From: Rarobacter incanus
GTDB taxonomy: Bacteria > Actinomycetota > Actinomycetes > Actinomycetales > Cellulomonadaceae
Reading direction: 5' to 3'
Assembly (NCBI RefSeq): GCF_006715765.1
Contig: NZ_VFNV01000001.1
Coordinates: 620,001-684,000, forward strand
Length of the DNA: 64,000 bases
Part shown: in pieces, positions 8,927 to 17,705 of the stretch
How positions within the stretch are numbered: position 1 is the stretch's first letter
Layout of the letters: the number at the start of each line of letters is the position of its first letter
Translations under genes and position numbers: made by a program
Notes under the pieces: model-generated
Seen by the model: only the letters and a program-made list of their open reading frames with translations
What the model was told of the DNA's origin: nothing
The model's database searches: none

Positions 8927-10300
8927 TCAGCTGGGCTGGGCCGCCACGACCCGTGGTACCAGGTCCTCAGCCGCTGGAACCCATTCGGTCGCGACAGCGC
9001 GAACCTGGTCCCCGGAACGAATGTCCTTGACTTCGTCTGCACCCGAACCGTCCGTGGCGGGGAACCACACGTACGGGATCCCCCTGCGATCGGCGTATCG
9101 AATCTGCTTACCGAACTTTGCGGCGTCCGGCGAGGTTTCGGCCGCTATTCCCCGCGCCCGCAAGGCGACCGCAACCTCATTGGACCGTTCGCGGTGGGCC
9201 TCGTCGCAGACCGCCACGACCACCACCGTCGGAACCGACCGCGTGGTGGTCGTCAGGTCCGCGTTGATGAGGCGCGAGACCAACCGGGTGATACCGATCG
9301 ACAATCCCACACCCGGGTACGTTTGCTTGCCATCGCTGGCCAACGTGTCGTAGCGACCACCCGAACATATCGAGCCTAGGTCTTCGTGACCAACCAGGAC
9401 GGTCTCGTACACCGACCCCGTGTAGTAATCAAGCCCGCGCGCTATCTTCAGATCGGCAACGACGACGCCGGGGGCTCGCACGGATGCAGCCGCGATCAGT
9501 TGCTGCAATTCCACCAAACCGGTTGCGAGAAGATCGTTGTTCGCATCGAATTTCGCGGCTAGAGCACGAATCTGGTCGATCACGGATTCGTCGGCTCCGC
9601 TGATCGCCGCCAGTTCGATGCACGCCGCTGCCTGCTCGCTGCTCGCTCCGGCCTTTTGCTGCAGCAGTTCGCTGACCGCCGTTTCACCAATTTTGTCGAG
9701 CTTGTCGATCGAGCGCAGGACCTCTTGCGGATCGAAGAGCCCCAGTCCGACGTAGAACCCCTCGGCGACCTTCCGGTTGTTGACAAGGACCTTGACCGGC
9801 GGCAGCCCGATGGGTCGCAAGGCGGTGAGCGCTTCCGCCATGATCAGCGGCAGCTCGACCTCGTAGTGATACGGCAAGGACCCTTGCCCTACCACATCTA
9901 TGTCCGCCTGCATGAACTCTCGGAAGCGACCGTCTTGCGGCCGCTCGCCGCGCCAAACCTTTTGTATCTGGTATCGCTTGAACGGGAACGCCAGATGCCC
10001 CGCATTCTCCACGACGTACCGCGCGAAGGGCACGGTGAGGTCGAAGTGAAGCCCAAGCCTCTTCGAATCGCTGTCACGGTGCGCGGCGGCCTCGTCCTGC
10101 AGGCGAGAGAGCAGGTAAATCTCTTTGGAGGTCTCCCCCTTTTTCAGAAGTTGCGAAACGGGCTCGACGGCCCGCGTCTCGATTCCCGCGAAGCCGTGCA
10201 GTTCAAAGGTTCGCCGGACAGTCTCGAGGACGTGGTTTTCAATGATCCGTCCGTTCGGAAGCCATTCGGGAAAGCCTGAAAGGGGTGTGGGTCGTGCCAT
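8927..10300 (-). CDS. hisS: Histidine--tRNA ligase
   Basis: 457 residues. Class II features are clear: RGLDYYTGSVYETV is the histidine-A motif, and SICSGGRYDTL is the second HisRS signature (histidine-B). The N-terminal core carries FDLTVPFARYV and IQKVWRGERPQDGRFREFMQ (motif 2 region), and the C-terminus is the anticodon-binding fold. The ATG at 10300 has GAGGAACC directly upstream. The next gene in the direction of transcription is none; the upstream neighbour, 41 bp away, is the metallo-hydrolase, a pairing seen widely in actinobacteria. Confidence 0.96.
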   Translation of the reverse strand: MARPTPLSGFPEWLPNGRIIENHVLETVRRTFELHGFAGIETRAVEPVSQLLKKGETSKEIYLLSRLQDEAAAHRDSDSKRLGLHFDLTVPFARYVVENAGHLAFPFKRYQIQKVWRGERPQDGRFREFMQADIDVVGQGSLPYHYEVELPLIMAEALTALRPIGLPPVKVLVNNRKVAEGFYVGLGLFDPQEVLRSIDKLDKIGETAVSELLQQKAGASSEQAAACIELAAISGADESVIDQIRALAAKFDANNDLLATGLVELQQLIAAASVRAPGVVVADLKIARGLDYYTGSVYETVLVGHEDLGSICSGGRYDTLASDGKQTYPGVGLSIGITRLVSRLINADLTTTTRSVPTVVVVAVCDEAHRERSNEVAVALRARGIAAETSPDAAKFGKQIRYADRRGIPYVWFPATDGSGADEVKDIRSGDQVRAVATEWVPAAEDLVPRVVAAQPS

Positions 10301-10341
10301 GGTTCCTCATTTTGTCAGAATGTCGTGCGTCGCCACAAAGC

Positions 10342-11085
10342 CTAGGGCTGGTTCGGCTTGGGAAGATACGGGTTCGTACGGGACTCTAGTTCCATTGTCG
10401 TCGTCGGTCCGTGACCAGCGACGATCGTAGCCGCGGCGGGGATTGACCGCGAAAGCATGAAGAGCGTGTTCTTCATGACCGCGCTGTTGCCGCCCGGCAG
10501 GTCCGTTCTGCCGATGGACGACTTGAATATGACGTCACCGGTGCAAACCAGCGGGGAAGGTGCGTCCAGCCCGAACTCGTACACCGTCGAGCCGGGGGTG
10601 TGTCCAGGGGAGGCAATTTTGCGCCATCGCTTTTGCCAGATACTGTCCAGGTCCTTCTCGACGGCGATCGACGCTGTCGACCCCCACTCAACGATGTCGC
10701 GCGGAGTCCTGAACGATTCGGCGCGCAATCCGGCCGCACCAAAGGCGTGTACAAGCATGTCGTTGGGATCACGCCGCTCGGGCCTACTCGGGTTGAGTCC
10801 GAACGGATCGTCAAGGTAATACCGGTCGTGGGTGGAAATGACGACCGGAATGTCTAGGGAATCTTGGATCGTTGCGGCGTCCCAGGTGTGGTCCACATGC
10901 CCGTGCGTGATGAGCAGTGCCACGGGTTCCAAGCCCTTGTCGGCAACAGTCTGAATGACCTTATGCGCAACCCCCGCGCCGGCATCCACGATGACGGCCT
11001 TGCCGTCGCGTTCGGCAATAACGGTGTTGGTCGCGAACACGCGAGCCACGCGGATAGTCCATTCAACGCTGCGATCAGTGCCCAT
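10342..11085 (-). CDS. Metallo-beta-lactamase-fold hydrolase (glyoxalase II-like)
   Basis: 247 residues. The zinc motif H61-G-H63-V-D65-H66 (ITHGHVDHTWDA) identifies the fold, with a further metal histidine in SPGHTPGST and a C-terminal AGHGPTT. Proteins of this kind include hydroxyacylglutathione hydrolases and related thioesterases; actinobacteria lack glutathione, so the substrate may be a mycothiol or other thioester. This is inference. The gene is probably co-transcribed with hisS (41-bp gap) and is divergent from the DUF349 gene. Confidence 0.85.
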   Translation of the reverse strand: MGTDRSVEWTIRVARVFATNTVIAERDGKAVIVDAGAGVAHKVIQTVADKGLEPVALLITHGHVDHTWDAATIQDSLDIPVVISTHDRYYLDDPFGLNPSRPERRDPNDMLVHAFGAAGLRAESFRTPRDIVEWGSTASIAVEKDLDSIWQKRWRKIASPGHTPGSTVYEFGLDAPSPLVCTGDVIFKSSIGRTDLPGGNSAVMKNTLFMLSRSIPAAATIVAGHGPTTTMELESRTNPYLPKPNQP

Positions 11086-11279
11086 ACATCGAGCCTAACC
11101 GCACCCACTGACATGCGCGGTCACCCATCAAGGCCTGTTCGCGAAAATGATGTGCCGATCACACCAGAAACATTCATACAATAGGCTTTGACAGTAACCG
11201 CAATTCATTCGTTTCCCATCGCCCGATCGGAAACCACTGCCGCAGGTCGCCGAGGGCGTCGTGCGCATGCATAGGAGTC
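11086..11279. promoter_or_regulatory. Divergent intergenic region with weak promoter candidates
   Basis: 194 bp between the divergent hydrolase and DUF349 genes. On the plus strand TTGACA lies at 11188-11193 but has no good -10 at the usual spacing, and TACAAT lies at 11177-11182. An imperfect dyad TGTG-CCGAT-CACA precedes it. I cannot decide which elements are used. Confidence 0.3.
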
Positions 11280-12785
11280 ATGACCGTCATGAGCGAAAGC
11301 CCCGAGACCGCCGCCAACACCGAAGTTACAGCGGACGTTTCAGCAGCCAATCCGGCGCCGGCACCAGAGCCTGTCGGCGATGCCGGGAACTCAGCGTCCC
11401 AGCCAACGGCAGCTCCGAAGCCTGCGATTCCGACCCCGCGCCCGATTCCCAAGCCCACCTCATTTAAGCCATCGCCGCGGCCGTCCGCAGCACCTGCCGC
11501 GCCCGCGCCCGCGCCCACCACCGACGATTCCGAACTCGTCGCCAAGGCCAGCGAGTTCGGATCGGTTGCCGCCGATGGAACCGTCTTTGTGCGCGACGGT
11601 GATTCCGAGCGAGTGGTCGGCCAGGTGACCGACGCGACGGCAACTAATCCCCTGGATCTCTATATCCGCCGCTACCTGGACCTGCGCACCAAAGTTCTGC
11701 TGTTCGAAACCCGCCTGCACGCCGGGTCCATCTCCGCAAACGATGCCCATTCCACGCTCGCTTCGCTGCACGAGGAACTCGCATCCCCCAACGCCGTGGG
11801 CGACCTGCAAGCGTTGCGCACCAAGGTGGAAGACTTGCGGTCTGTGGCGAAGGAGCAAGCGGCGAAGGCCGAAGCCGAACGCCAGGCTGCGCGAGAGGCG
11901 GCCATAGCCAAACGCACGAAGATCGTCGAGGAGGCGGAGGCCCTGGCGGCCCAGGATTCGGCTAACGTTCAGTGGAAGTCAGCGAGCGACACCATGCACG
12001 GCCTGCTGGAGCAGTGGAAGCGAGCGCAAAAAGAGGGTCCTCGCGTGGATCGGCCGACGGAAGACGCCCTTTGGAAGCGTTTCTCCCACGCTCGCACGAC
12101 ATTCGACCGCGAGCGTCGCCATTTCTTCGCGGCCCTCGAAGAGCAGCACTCGGCGGCGAAGGCCGCAAAAGAAAAACTCATTGCCGAAGCAGAAAAGCTC
12201 TCCACGTCAATCGCGTGGGGCGAAACCGCGGCGGCGTACCGCGAGTTGATGACCGAATGGAAGCGGGTCGGCCATGCCGGACGACGCGACGACGACGCCT
12301 TGTGGAGCCGTTTCCGTGCAGCGCAAGACAAGTTCTTCACCGCGCGGGATGCGGCCAACAAGGAAATCGACGCTGAGTACGCGGCCAACCTCGTGACGAA
12401 GGAGGCGCTACTCGCAGAAGCGGAAGCGCTCGTCCCCGTGAAGGATCTGGGGTTCGCGAAGTCGCGTCTCAGGGATGTGCAGGACCGTTGGGAGGCCGCC
12501 GGTAAGGTCCCTCGCGAGGCAATCCAGCGCGTAGAGTCGCGGTTGCGCGCTGTCGAGCAGGCGATCCGTTCCCACGAAGAGGACCAGTGGAAGAAGTCGA
12601 ACCCTGAGGTGAAGGCGCGCGCAACCGGTCTATCCGCGCAATTGCATGATGCGATTGCCCGGCTCGAGGTGGACCTGGCGCAGGCGCAGGAAGCGGGCGA
12701 CGACAAGGCTGTTCGTGAAATCGAGGAAGGCCTCAACGCTCGCCGTGCCTGGCTCGCGCAGATCGAGAAGGCTGCCACCGAATAG
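11280..12785 (+). CDS. DUF349 domain-containing protein
   Basis: 501 residues. The first 80 or so are Pro/Ala/Thr-rich and probably disordered. Two clear DUF349 repeats follow, each built around W...WKR...DALW.RF..A...F (near residues 235-285 and 310-360), plus a weaker third near 400 (LRDVQDRWEAAGKVP). The intervening parts are long charged helices with coiled-coil character. No enzymatic motif is visible and the function of the family is not settled; homologues are common near relA/hisS in actinobacteria. AGGAG lies two bases before the ATG at 11280 and eleven before a second ATG at 11289, so the second start is possible. Confidence 0.85.
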   Translation: MTVMSESPETAANTEVTADVSAANPAPAPEPVGDAGNSASQPTAAPKPAIPTPRPIPKPTSFKPSPRPSAAPAAPAPAPTTDDSELVAKASEFGSVAADGTVFVRDGDSERVVGQVTDATATNPLDLYIRRYLDLRTKVLLFETRLHAGSISANDAHSTLASLHEELASPNAVGDLQALRTKVEDLRSVAKEQAAKAEAERQAAREAAIAKRTKIVEEAEALAAQDSANVQWKSASDTMHGLLEQWKRAQKEGPRVDRPTEDALWKRFSHARTTFDRERRHFFAALEEQHSAAKAAKEKLIAEAEKLSTSIAWGETAAAYRELMTEWKRVGHAGRRDDDALWSRFRAAQDKFFTARDAANKEIDAEYAANLVTKEALLAEAEALVPVKDLGFAKSRLRDVQDRWEAAGKVPREAIQRVESRLRAVEQAIRSHEEDQWKKSNPEVKARATGLSAQLHDAIARLEVDLAQAQEAGDDKAVREIEEGLNARRAWLAQIEKAATE

Positions 12786-12846
12786 CTCGAGTCGGAAAGT
12801 TATCCACAGATTCGCGGTTGGGCGCTCGGCAACGCCATTTTTGCGA

Positions 12847-12852
12847 CATAGT
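12847..12852 (+). promoter_or_regulatory. Candidate -10 for a leaderless transcript
   Basis: CATAGT lies seven bases before the GTG at 12860, the spacing expected when transcription starts at the start codon itself. No Shine-Dalgarno precedes that GTG. No good -35 is visible. Confidence 0.4.
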
Positions 12853-12859
12853 CGTTCGT

Positions 12860-13528
12860 GTGAAAGCGACATACGGCCCGCGCAGTGCGCTCGTACCAAC
12901 CGTTCCGTTAGCGTTCAAGTCGGACTTCCTCGACCCCCGTGCGTGGGACTCGCTGGTGGCAACTGACCACCTAGTGCCGCTCACCGAGGACATCGCGCGG
13001 GCGGCATCAGCGGAAGCTACCGCGCGCTTGCGCGCAATAGCATTGGCCACGATGTGCCCGCCGCGAGCGGTCATCGGCACCTTTTCGGCAACGTGGGTTT
13101 ACCTGCCACGGACCGGGGCCAAGCTGAGTGGGCTCATGCCCAAGGTGGTGACCGTGCCTCACCGTCGAGAGATGCACCGCGGACGTGTCACGTGCCTCTA
13201 TCAGCGCGGCACTGCCGCGCCCGCGCGGTCGCGGCTAGGTGCGTGCACCCTGCGCCAGACGCGGTTGTGGAAGCGGGACGTGCGGGTCGTGGAAGACCCG
13301 GCACTCGAACTCGAGATCCGGATCACGACCCCCGAACGCACCCTGCTCGATATCGTGTGCGCGCAGGGACCATCGACGATGGCGCTCCTTGCCGCGATCC
13401 GCGCATTTTCAGAACTTGGGGTGGACCCCGGCGCGGTACGTGCGCGACTGGAGGCGTTGAACAATTGGCGCGGAAGGGTGCAGGGTCTAAGGGTCCTGCA
13501 CCACTACCTGACGTTGAACCGGCTGTGA
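12860..13528 (+). CDS. AbiEi antitoxin-like DNA-binding protein, no toxin partner seen
   Basis: About 222 residues from GTG 12860 (an in-frame TTG at 12818 gives 236). The sequence is basic and has the layout of actinobacterial proteins annotated as type IV toxin-antitoxin AbiEi-family antitoxins: an N-terminal helical region followed by a C-terminal block with ITTPERTLLDIVC, where the PERTLLD motif is typical. AbiEi proteins repress their own operon and counter the nucleotidyltransferase toxin AbiEii. No AbiEii gene lies on either side: upstream is DUF349 and downstream is the converging rel. The call is family resemblance only, and the protein may be a solitary regulator. Confidence 0.6.
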   Translation: MKATYGPRSALVPTVPLAFKSDFLDPRAWDSLVATDHLVPLTEDIARAASAEATARLRAIALATMCPPRAVIGTFSATWVYLPRTGAKLSGLMPKVVTVPHRREMHRGRVTCLYQRGTAAPARSRLGACTLRQTRLWKRDVRVVEDPALELEIRITTPERTLLDIVCAQGPSTMALLAAIRAFSELGVDPGAVRARLEALNNWRGRVQGLRVLHHYLTLNRL

Positions 13529-13651
13529 CGCGCGATCGTCCGCCGGGGACGGCCTAGGCGATCCGTCCAAGCCCAGGCGGCACGGCACTGCGGAAGCTAC
13601 CGGTCGGGATCATCGGTGGCTTTGTCATTGCGCGATGTGATCGGTCGCTTC

Positions 13652-15970
13652 TTACGTCAGCAAGTGCGGGGCATGATCCGAGGCCCGCGAGCCGGTTATT
13701 CGATACACGTCAAAGACGCCATCGATCTTCCTGACAGCAGCCAGGACCGTCTTCAGGTGCCCCGGCTCGGCCATTTCGAATACGAACCGCGAAATCGCCA
13801 CCCGATCAGATGATGTTGTAACGGTCGCCGACAGGATATCGACGTGATGATCGGAAAGCACGCGGGTGACGTCCGACAGGAGCCGCGCGCGGTCAAGCGC
13901 CTCGACCTGGATTTGAACTAGGAAGGATGACCCACCCTCATCGGACCAAGCAACCTCAACGAGACGTTCGGGCTGGTTTCGCAAACCATCTACGTTGGCG
14001 CAGTCGGCGCGGTGGATGCTGACCCCACTACCGCGCGTAATGAAACCAACGATCTGGTCCCCGGGCACAGGCGTACAGCACCGCGCGAGCTTCACCCACA
14101 CGTCGCCGACTCCCTTGACGATGACGCCGGGATCACCGCGGCGGTTGCCCCGGCGTTCCCGGGCTCCCGGGCGTGTAACCTCCGCGATGTCCTCTTCAGC
14201 GCTGGTGGTGCCGCCGATAGACTGGACCAGGCGGTGAACCACATTCGCAGACGAGATCAGGCCATCGCCGACCGCCGCGTACAGCGACGAAACATCCGCA
14301 TACCGCAGCTCATTGGCAAGCGCCACCAAGGATTCGTGCGACAAGAGCCGCTGGATTGGCAGGTTCTGCTTGCGCATCGCCTTGGCGATGGCTTCCTTTC
14401 CCTGCTCAATCGCTTCCTCACGCCGTTCCTTCGAGAACCATTGCCTGATCTTGTTACGCGCGCGCGGGCTCTTGACGAAAGCCAGCCAATCGCGGCTGGG
14501 TCCCGCAGTTTGTGCCTTCGACGTCAGGATGTCGACCGTGTCACCATTTTCCAGCGTCGAATCGAGGGGCACAAGCTTGCCGTTGACTCGCGCGCCCATC
14601 GTCCGGTGACCGACCTCGGTGTGCACCGAGTAGGCAAAATCCACCGGGGTCGAGCCCTGCGGCAGCGCAATCACTTCGCCCCGGGGGGTGAAGACATACA
14701 CCTCGGATCCCGATATCTCGAACCGAAGTGAATCCAAGAACTCCGTCGGATCGGCGGTCTCCTTTTGCCAGTCGACGAGCTGCCGCAACCACGTCATGTC
14801 ACCAGTGCTGCCGACGGACGCCGTCTTCTCGCCGCGTCCATCCGCCTTGTATTTCCAGTGCGCCGCCACGCCGTATTCGGCGCGCCGGTGCATGTCGTAC
14901 GTGCGAATCTGGATTTCTACCGGCTTGTTATTGGGACCGATGACCGTCGTATGCAGCGACTGATACATATTGAACTTCGGCATCGCGATGTAGTCCTTAA
15001 ACCGCCCGGGCACGGGCTTCCACCGCTCATGCAGGATGCCAAGGACCGCGTAGCAGTCACGCACGCTTTCGACCAAAACTCGCGTCCCGACCAAGTCATA
15101 TATTTCGCTGAATTCGTGCCCGCGAACGATCATCTTTTGGTACACGGAGTAGTAGTGCTTCGGGCGACCCGTGACTGTGGCCTTGATCTTGGCAGCGCGC
15201 AGGCTCTCCCCGATTTGGCCGCGTACCAGCGCCAGGTATTCCTCCCGCGCCGGGGCCCGTTCGGTAATCAGGTTCACGATCTCCGCGTAGATCTTCGGGT
15301 AGAGGGTTGCGAAGGCCAGATCCTCGAGCTCCCATTTGACGGTGTTCATACCGAGTCGGTGTGCGAGCGGCGCGTAGATCTGCAACGTTTCGTTCGCCTT
15401 CGCTTCGGCGGAGGCAGCCGGCACGAACTTCCAGGTGCGCGCGTTGTGCAACCGGTCAGCGAGTTTGATCACCAACACCCGGATGTCGCGCGCCATGGCC
15501 ACAACCATCTTTCTGACGGTTTCTGCCTGCGCCGCGGACCCGTAGGTCACCTTATCGAGCTTTGTCACCCCATCGACCATCATTGCGATCTCGGGGCCAA
15601 AGTCATCGGTCAACTGGTCGAGCGTGTAATCCGTATCCTCGACAGTGTCGTGCAGGAGTGCGGCCGCGAGCGTTGTACCGGTCATGCCTAGCTCTGCGAG
15701 AATGGTCGCAACGGCTACGGGGTGCGTGATGTACGGGTCGCCGCTCTTGCGGTACTGCCCGCGGTGCGCCCGCTCGGCAACCGCGTAGGCGCGCTCGACC
15801 AGCGCGGTCTCTTCCTTGGGGTGGTGCTCACGCAACGCCCGCAACAGCGGTTCGATTTCCGGAGCCGCTGCGCCCTTAGTTCCGAAACGTACCAGGCGCT
15901 GCCGTATCCCGCTGGTTTGCTGTGAGACAGAGCCAACCTGCTCGGTGGGGGTCCGATCGTCACTGCTCAT
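13652..15970 (-). CDS. relA: Bifunctional (p)ppGpp synthetase/hydrolase Rel
   Basis: 772 residues, standard length. The HD hydrolase domain keeps its metal motif (H107-D108 in [11 protein letters not shown]) and RLHNART. The synthetase domain has [12 protein letters not shown] and GTRVLV. A TGS domain ([14 protein letters not shown]) and a C-terminal ACT domain follow, so both synthesis and hydrolysis of the alarmone are expected, as for the single long Rel of most actinobacteria. Transcribed after apt with a 62-bp gap. The downstream end converges on the AbiEi-like gene. Confidence 0.96.
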   Translation of the reverse strand: MSSDDRTPTEQVGSVSQQTSGIRQRLVRFGTKGAAAPEIEPLLRALREHHPKEETALVERAYAVAERAHRGQYRKSGDPYITHPVAVATILAELGMTGTTLAAALLHDTVEDTDYTLDQLTDDFGPEIAMMVDGVTKLDKVTYGSAAQAETVRKMVVAMARDIRVLVIKLADRLHNARTWKFVPAASAEAKANETLQIYAPLAHRLGMNTVKWELEDLAFATLYPKIYAEIVNLITERAPAREEYLALVRGQIGESLRAAKIKATVTGRPKHYYSVYQKMIVRGHEFSEIYDLVGTRVLVESVRDCYAVLGILHERWKPVPGRFKDYIAMPKFNMYQSLHTTVIGPNNKPVEIQIRTYDMHRRAEYGVAAHWKYKADGRGEKTASVGSTGDMTWLRQLVDWQKETADPTEFLDSLRFEISGSEVYVFTPRGEVIALPQGSTPVDFAYSVHTEVGHRTMGARVNGKLVPLDSTLENGDTVDILTSKAQTAGPSRDWLAFVKSPRARNKIRQWFSKERREEAIEQGKEAIAKAMRKQNLPIQRLLSHESLVALANELRYADVSSLYAAVGDGLISSANVVHRLVQSIGGTTSAEEDIAEVTRPGARERRGNRRGDPGVIVKGVGDVWVKLARCCTPVPGDQIVGFITRGSGVSIHRADCANVDGLRNQPERLVEVAWSDEGGSSFLVQIQVEALDRARLLSDVTRVLSDHHVDILSATVTTSSDRVAISRFVFEMAEPGHLKTVLAAVRKIDGVFDVYRITGSRASDHAPHLLT

Positions 15971-16032
15971 GTGTCCCTCCAGCGCAAATAGCTAGCTCCT
16001 CCGGCGATGCGTTCTAGTCCGGTGCAGATATC

Positions 16033-16608
16033 TTACGCTGGCAGCGTCAAGACACTGTGCACGGGCACCCCGCCCGCATCCGGATCGTCGACCAGAGATT
16101 CCCGACCGGCCAATCCGGTCAGTTCGACCAGGAAAGAGTATCCGAGTAGCTGCGCGCCGCATTGCCTGAGCAGCGAGCCCGCGGCGCGAGCCGTTCCGCC
16201 GGTCGCGAGTAGGTCATCAACGATCAGAACGCGCTGGCCGGCCTTGACCGCGTTGTCCCGCACCTCGAATGTGGCCGTGCCGTACTCCAAGTCGTAGGTT
16301 TGCGATCGAGTTGGTGGCGGCAGTTTCCCCGCCTTGCGCACCGGCACGAAACCGACGCCGAGTCGGGCCGCCACCGTTGCCCCGACGATGAAGCCCCTGG
16401 CGTCCAGGCCGGCGATCAGCTCAACCTCACTGGGGACCTCAGCGATGATGGCGCTCGCCATGTCCTGCAACCCATCGGCGTCGGCAAAGACTCCCGATAG
16501 ATCACGGAACACTATCCCTGGCTGCGGGAAGTCGGGAACGGATCTGACCAACTGCCCGATCCGCTCCCGAAGCTCTTCGAGCCTGGTGGGATGCTCCCCG
16601 TGTTCCAT
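16033..16608 (-). CDS. apt: Adenine phosphoribosyltransferase
   Basis: 191 residues. The PRPP-binding motif VLIVDDLLATGGTA spans 127-140, and the N-terminal FPQPGIVFRDLSGVF and ARGFIVGATVAARLGVGFVPVRK blocks are characteristic. The enzyme salvages adenine to AMP using PRPP. The ATG at 16608 shares a base with the secF stop (TAATG), so the two are coupled. The order secD-secF-apt-rel is conserved among actinobacteria. Confidence 0.95.
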   Translation of the reverse strand: MEHGEHPTRLEELRERIGQLVRSVPDFPQPGIVFRDLSGVFADADGLQDMASAIIAEVPSEVELIAGLDARGFIVGATVAARLGVGFVPVRKAGKLPPPTRSQTYDLEYGTATFEVRDNAVKAGQRVLIVDDLLATGGTARAAGSLLRQCGAQLLGYSFLVELTGLAGRESLVDDPDAGGVPVHSVLTLPA

Positions 16609-17705
16609 TAGCGCTTGCGCCGCTTCGGCTGCGCCGCGCTGCCCAGGTGATGACCTGGAATGAGCTTCTTGCCGCCCACCTCTACCAGCTCATCAACGGT
16701 GGCGTCTCCGCCCTCCTCGATGCGTTGCCGCAGTTCGACGACCCGTTCGGTGTGCGCCCCGACACGCTTGTCGTTTCGCCGCAGCGTCACGTCAATGGGC
16801 GGCGCCAGGAAGATCGAAGAATAGGCGCCAACGGCCATACCGACAAATAGCGCGAGAGCAAGGTCACGGAGTGTGCCGGCTCCGAGTATGAACGCGCCGA
16901 TGAACAAGATCGAGCTGACGGGCAGTAGGCCCAGGACTGAGGTGTTGATCGACCGCACAAGCGTCTGGTTTACTGCCAGGTTCGCGCGCTCCGCGTACGT
17001 CGATTTCGTCTGGTCAAAGAGGTCATCGGTGTTCTCACGGATCTTGTCGAAGACAACCACCTTGTCGTAGACCGAGTACGCGGCGATCGTCAGGAATCCG
17101 ATGACCGTCGCCGGGGTGACTTCCCACCCGACTAGGGCATACACACCAGCGGTTATGACCAGATCGTGAACCAGCGAGATGATCGCCGACGCGGCAAGGC
17201 GCCAGCTGCGGAAGTACACGACCATGACGGCAGCAACCAGGACCATGAAGCCGACCATGCCCTGGAGCGCCTTCTTCGAAACATCGCTACCCCAGGTCGG
17301 GCCGATGAACGACTTCGACACCTCAGCGGTGTCGACGTTGTAGGCCTTCGCCAGCGCCTTTTGGACCTCGGTCTGCTCCGTCTCGCTGATGGTCGCGGTT
17401 TGGACGCGCACAGCTTGGTTTCCGACCGTGGCAACCCGGGGTGCCTCGTCGGGCACCACAGACTGCACTGCGGTGATCGCCGGATCCTGAGCGGTCGACG
17501 ATACTCCCGAAATGGTGAACTCAACGCCGCCCTTGAAATCGATGCCGAGGTTGAACCCACCGCGCAGGACGATCAGCAAGATGCACAGCACCACGGCCGC
17601 GCCCGAAGCGATGTAGGTGCGCTTGCGCTTGCCGATAATGTCGTAGGAACGAGTGCCCGTGTAGAGGGCATTCGACCAGCCCGCGAAGTTTTGCTTGATC
17701 GCCAT
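16608..17705 (-). CDS. secF: Protein translocase subunit SecF
   Basis: About 365 residues with six predicted transmembrane helices, an extracytoplasmic loop after the first, and the family motifs GIDFKGGVEF and AYSVYDKVVVFDKIREN. SecF pairs with SecD to pull exported proteins using the proton gradient. The ATG at 17705 overlaps the secD stop (TGATG); a GTG one codon earlier is also possible. The basic cytoplasmic tail ends PKRRKR. Confidence 0.95.
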   Translation of the reverse strand: MAIKQNFAGWSNALYTGTRSYDIIGKRKRTYIASGAAVVLCILLIVLRGGFNLGIDFKGGVEFTISGVSSTAQDPAITAVQSVVPDEAPRVATVGNQAVRVQTATISETEQTEVQKALAKAYNVDTAEVSKSFIGPTWGSDVSKKALQGMVGFMVLVAAVMVVYFRSWRLAASAIISLVHDLVITAGVYALVGWEVTPATVIGFLTIAAYSVYDKVVVFDKIRENTDDLFDQTKSTYAERANLAVNQTLVRSINTSVLGLLPVSSILFIGAFILGAGTLRDLALALFVGMAVGAYSSIFLAPPIDVTLRRNDKRVGAHTERVVELRQRIEEGGDATVDELVEVGGKKLIPGHHLGSAAQPKRRKR

